DNA of 11,479 nt, from the NCBI GenBank assembly GCA_903872555.1, contig CAIQLE010000099.1, forward strand, positions 1-11,479, given 5' to 3'. The stretch is from an uncultured bacterium (GTDB lineage Bacteria > Pseudomonadota > Gammaproteobacteria > Burkholderiales > Burkholderiaceae_D). The translations under genes were made by a program, and so were the position numbers. Positions within the stretch are counted from its first letter, which is position 1. Each line of letters starts with the position of its first letter. The notes under the pieces are model-generated. The model was not told the DNA's origin. It saw nothing but the letters and a program-made list of their open reading frames with translations, and ran no database searches. Positions 8,596 through 11,479 of this stretch are shown here, in pieces.

Positions 8596-11093
8596 CAGAC
8601 AGCCCTGTGTGAAGTTTTAGGCAGACGCTGCAGGCGCAGCGCATTCAGAATGACCAGCGCCGAGCTGAGGGACATGCCCACGCCCGCCATCCAGGGCTGC
8701 AGTAAGCCTAAGGCTGCAGCAGGTATCGCCACGAGATTGTAGAGCGTGGCCCAAGCCAGATTCTGGCGTATGACACGCATGCAGCTGTGCGCAGCGCGGG
8801 CGGCATCTAGCAAGGATGTCAGGCTGCCCGACAAGAGCACCGCATCGGCATGCGATTGCGCCAACGCTGCGCCCGAACCCATGGCAAAAGATACATCCGC
8901 TGCACGCAGTACCGCCGCATCATTAATACCATCACCCACCATAGCGACCACTGCCCCTTGTTGTTGCAGGCGCTGAACAAAAGCCATTTTATCTTCGGGC
9001 AGCATCCCACCCTGCGCCTGATCCATACCCAGACTGGCTGCCACTTGTTGTGTGATCGCAGGCGCATCACCTGACAAAAGAATCACTTGTCGGCCCTCTG
9101 CCCTGAACCAGTTGACAGCTGCCTGAGCATCCGGCTTGAGCACATCGGCCAGTTCGAAACAGGCCAGCCATTCTGCTTCACGGCCTAAAAAAACTTCGCT
9201 CACGCCGGCTACGGAGGCATGCTTTACATCACCACCGGCGAGCTCTGCAACAAAAGCAGCACTGCCTATGCGATAAGCTTTGCCGTTGATGACAGCGGCT
9301 ATGCCCCGCCCCTGCACATAATCAATCGCCTCCGCTTTAATTGGATTCACTGCGTCTGTGTCTTGACGATGAAGTGCAGCTTCTAATAAAGCACGTGATA
9401 AAGGATGGGCATTGCCGGCTTCGAGCGCAGCGGCAATCTGTAAGGCGCGCGCCTCATCCATGCTTCCCAGTAAATGCAGGCTGTGCAATTGCGGCTTGCC
9501 TGCCGTGAGGGTGCCGGTTTTATCAAACACGATATGACTGGCGCGATGCAAAGTCTCCAGTACATGCGGCTGCACCACCAGCACGCCTTGCCGCAATAAT
9601 CTGTCGGTGGCTGCAGCCAGTGCCGAGGGTGTAGCCAGCGACAATGCGCAGGGACAGGACACCACCAGCACCGCAATCGCAATCGGCCAGGCGCGTGCGG
9701 CGTCATGCCAGAGCCAGAAAGCAAAAACACCTGCAGCAAACAATAGGAGCGCCGTCACAAACCAAGCAGCGACATGATCGGCCCATTGCGCAATCTGCGG
9801 CTTGCCCTGCCCTGCACGTTCTATCAAACGTATGAGTGAAGACAAGGTACTGTCTTTGCTGATTTTCTCCACGCGAAGAATGACGGCCTGACGGGTATTG
9901 ACTGCCCCGCCGGGAATGGCCGCGCCCACGCTTTTGGACTGCGGCTGGCTCTCGCCTGTCAGCAGAGATAAATCAAGCGATGTTTCACCTTCGATGATCA
10001 CGCAGTCGGCTGGTATCGCTTCACCGGGTTTGCTGAGTATCACGTCACCCGCCTGCAATTGGGCGGCAGCGATCAGCGTCGCTTCCCGGCTTGCGGGATA
10101 AGTTTTTAAAAGCCAGGCAGAATCCGGCAAGGCATGCTGCATGTTTTCCAGTGAAGCCGCTGCGCGACGGCGCGCCCGTAGTTCCAGATAGCGGCTGGCC
10201 AGTAAAAGAAATACAAACATGGTGACAGAATCAAAATACACATCACCATGATTCGTGACCGTGGCCCAGGTGCTGCCGATGAAGGCGGCACCGACACCCA
10301 GTGCCACCGGCACATCCATGCCCAAGGCACCTTGTTTGATATCTGTCCACGCGCCTTTGAAGAAAGGCAGCGCTGAATAAAACACGGCCGGGGCTGTGAG
10401 AACAAGACTGGCCCAGCGCATCAGCGCTTCCATGTCCGGCTCTATGCTGCCCGCCTCGGCCATATATACAGGGACGGCATACATCATCACCTGCATCATG
10501 GACAGACCCGCTACAAACAAACGTTTAAATAAGGTCCTGGCATTTTTTCTGAGCAGCTCGCCATGCTGAATCGGATCGAAGGGATAGGCGACATAACCTA
10601 CCTCACGCACTGCCTGCAAAATATCACTAGGTTTGCATTGCGTGGCATCCCACCGGACTTGCAATTTTTCTGTCGCCACATTCAGATTGGCGGCCTGCAT
10701 ACCCGGAATCTGTGACAGTCGTTTTTCTATCAGCCAGACACAGGCCGAGCAGCGTATGCCTTCAACCGATAAGGTTGCCTCAGCGCCGCCATCACTACCC
10801 GTAAATTGCGCCTGTAGTTCGGGTGCATCGTAAAGTTTCAAGCCTTCAGGCACGAGTGCTGCAACGCCTACAGGCAGACTTTGCCGACTGCGATAATAAT
10901 CACTTAAATGATTCTCTACGATGGCCAGCGCAACGGCTTCGCAACCGGGGCAACACATGGGCTGAGCGAGTCCATCAATCTGCACCGTCCAGTCAGAACC
11001 TGCGGGCACGGGCAAGCCGCAATGAAAGCAGGCGAGGCTTGCAGCTTGAACTTGGGCTTGGGCTTGGGCTTGGGTTTGAAATAGAGTATTCAT
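8595..11093 (-). CDS. ccoI: Copper-translocating P1B-type ATPase for cbb3 oxidase assembly (CcoI/FixI)
   Basis: CcoI is an inner-membrane P1B-type ATPase that exports copper needed to build the CuB centre of the cbb3 oxidase. From the ATG at 11093 it has 832 residues. An N-terminal cysteine cluster (Cys22, Cys25, Cys47, Cys48, Cys51) resembles the extra metal-binding domain found in this subfamily. A heavy-metal-associated domain with GIRCSAC follows at 112-118. The actuator motif TGES is at 379-382 and the membrane CPC motif at 480-482. The phosphorylated Asp524 lies in DKTGTLT, the HP pair is at 563-564, and GDGIND is at 720-725. About eight membrane segments are visible. The frame stays open 124 codons further upstream, but that part overlaps another gene and resembles nothing in the family. 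The N-terminus carries a Gln-Ala run from a hexamer repeat. The start overlaps the upstream gene by 4 bases (ATGA), and the stop overlaps ccoS by one. Confidence 0.96.
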   Translation of the reverse strand: MNTLFQTQAQAQAQVQAASLACFHCGLPVPAGSDWTVQIDGLAQPMCCPGCEAVALAIVENHLSDYYRSRQSLPVGVAALVPEGLKLYDAPELQAQFTGSDGGAEATLSVEGIRCSACVWLIEKRLSQIPGMQAANLNVATEKLQVRWDATQCKPSDILQAVREVGYVAYPFDPIQHGELLRKNARTLFKRLFVAGLSMMQVMMYAVPVYMAEAGSIEPDMEALMRWASLVLTAPAVFYSALPFFKGAWTDIKQGALGMDVPVALGVGAAFIGSTWATVTNHGDVYFDSVTMFVFLLLASRYLELRARRRAAASLENMQHALPDSAWLLKTYPASREATLIAAAQLQAGDVILSKPGEAIPADCVIIEGETSLDLSLLTGESQPQSKSVGAAIPGGAVNTRQAVILRVEKISKDSTLSSLIRLIERAGQGKPQIAQWADHVAAWFVTALLLFAAGVFAFWLWHDAARAWPIAIAVLVVSCPCALSLATPSALAAATDRLLRQGVLVVQPHVLETLHRASHIVFDKTGTLTAGKPQLHSLHLLGSMDEARALQIAAALEAGNAHPLSRALLEAALHRQDTDAVNPIKAEAIDYVQGRGIAAVINGKAYRIGSAAFVAELAGGDVKHASVAGVSEVFLGREAEWLACFELADVLKPDAQAAVNWFRAEGRQVILLSGDAPAITQQVAASLGMDQAQGGMLPEDKMAFVQRLQQQGAVVAMVGDGINDAAVLRAADVSFAMGSGAALAQSHADAVLLSGSLTSLLDAARAAHSCMRVIRQNLAWATLYNLVAIPAAALGLLQPWMAGVGMSLSSALVILNALRLQRLPKTSHRAV
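11051..11074. repeat. Hexanucleotide tandem repeat (CTTGGG x4) in the 5' end of ccoI
   Basis: Four perfect copies of CTTGGG run from 11051 to 11074. Degenerate copies flank them: CTTGAA at 11045-11050 and TTTGAA at 11075-11080. On the coding strand this gives a Gln-Ala repeat at about residues 6-17 of CcoI, ahead of the first metal-binding cysteines. Because the unit is six bases, changes in copy number would keep the frame and only alter the length of the tail. Confidence 0.9.
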
Positions 11094-11479
11094 CGCACCA
11101 CTCCCGGCGTGATGCACACGGTATCCAGCCAGCCATGCGACAGACCCGTCCCTGCGCGATACAGACCGAGCAGACCGAAAGCCAGCACCAGCACACCTGC
11201 TGATACTCTGATGAGGGGCTGTTGCAGCAAGCGCTGCATAGAAGCACCCGCCACGCCGATGGAAAATAATAAAGGCAAGGTACCCAGACCAAACGCCGCC
11301 ATGACCAAAGCACCATGGGCGGCAGAGCCCGTCATCAGCGCCGTCATCAATACGCTGTAAACCATGCCGCAGGGCACCCAGCCCCACAGACCACCCAGCG
11401 CAAATGCCTGCCAAGAATTTTGTACTGGCAAACAATGTCGCATCAATGGCTGCACACGTCGCCACAGCGATTGACCTAA
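11090..11479 (-). CDS. Membrane protein of the TauE/SafE-like or DsbD_2-type family (N-terminus cut by window edge)
   Basis: The frame is open from the right edge to the TGA at 11092-11090, giving the last 129 residues. The visible part has about four hydrophobic stretches. The first holds the motif LGGLWGWVPCGMVYSVL, whose WG-VPCG-VYS pattern is typical of membrane proteins annotated as sulfite exporter TauE/SafE or cytochrome biogenesis transmembrane (DsbD_2-like). The second, ALVMAAFGLGTLPLLFSIG, also fits that family. Genes of this type often stand directly before ccoI and are thought to work in metal handling for cytochrome oxidase, although a specific substrate is not established by this sequence. 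The stop overlaps the ccoI start by 4 bases, so the two are probably translationally coupled. A GTG at 11455 lies inside the frame and is taken as an internal valine, since sequence upstream of it continues in frame to the edge. Confidence 0.82.
   Translation of the reverse strand, partial: LGQSLWRRVQPLMRHCLPVQNSWQAFALGGLWGWVPCGMVYSVLMTALMTGSAAHGALVMAAFGLGTLPLLFSIGVAGASMQRLLQQPLIRVSAGVLVLAFGLLGLYRAGTGLSHGWLDTVCITPGVVR

Noticed and set aside
11094..11465. An N-terminal extension of 124 residues on the ccoI frame, making a 956-residue protein
   Set aside because: The stretch overlaps the TauE/SafE-like gene in another frame, has no resemblance to the P-type ATPase family, and the ATG at 11093 gives the usual CcoI length and an ATGA overlap with the upstream gene.

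Overview
The window reads as chromosomal DNA of a beta-proteobacterium, most likely order Burkholderiales and possibly an Oxalobacteraceae relative. That placement is inferred from the protein sequences and from the gene order ccoI-ccoS-ccoNOQP-ccoG-ccoH next to fnr; no ribosomal RNA or other direct taxonomic marker is present. The DNA is almost fully coding. I see no tRNA, rRNA, insertion sequence, phage gene, CRISPR array or foreign-looking island.

Left part (1-2045): a divergent aromatic-degradation pair. On the minus strand is an AraC-family regulator of PobR type, cut by the left edge. On the plus strand is pobA, the FAD monooxygenase that turns 4-hydroxybenzoate into protocatechuate. 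A 140-bp gap between their starts must hold both promoters and the operator.

Middle (2046-2882): fnr on the plus strand, encoding an oxygen-sensing CRP/FNR regulator with all four iron-sulfur cysteines and the FNR-type recognition helix. A perfect FNR site overlaps the pobA stop codon just upstream, which suggests autoregulation.

Right part (2889-11479): everything is on the minus strand and makes the cbb3-type cytochrome c oxidase, a high-affinity terminal oxidase for low oxygen. Read in the direction of transcription it comprises: a cut TauE/SafE- or DsbD-like membrane protein, ccoI (copper P-type ATPase), ccoS, a 110-bp promoter gap with a second perfect FNR site, the structural genes ccoN, ccoO, ccoQ and ccoP, then ccoG (iron-sulfur assembly protein), ccoH, and a 79-residue membrane protein of unknown function that ends 6 bp from the fnr stop. 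Overlapping or closely spaced genes suggest two transcription units, or one with an internal promoter.

Together, Fnr is expected to sense low oxygen and switch on ccoNOQP through the site upstream of ccoN, while the neighbouring genes mature the oxidase. This is a well-known type of locus, and I did not find a clearly new system. The points most worth a second look are the two FNR sites and their promoter geometry, the position of one of them on the pobA stop codon, the small uncharacterised membrane protein, and two short tandem repeats at gene junctions.
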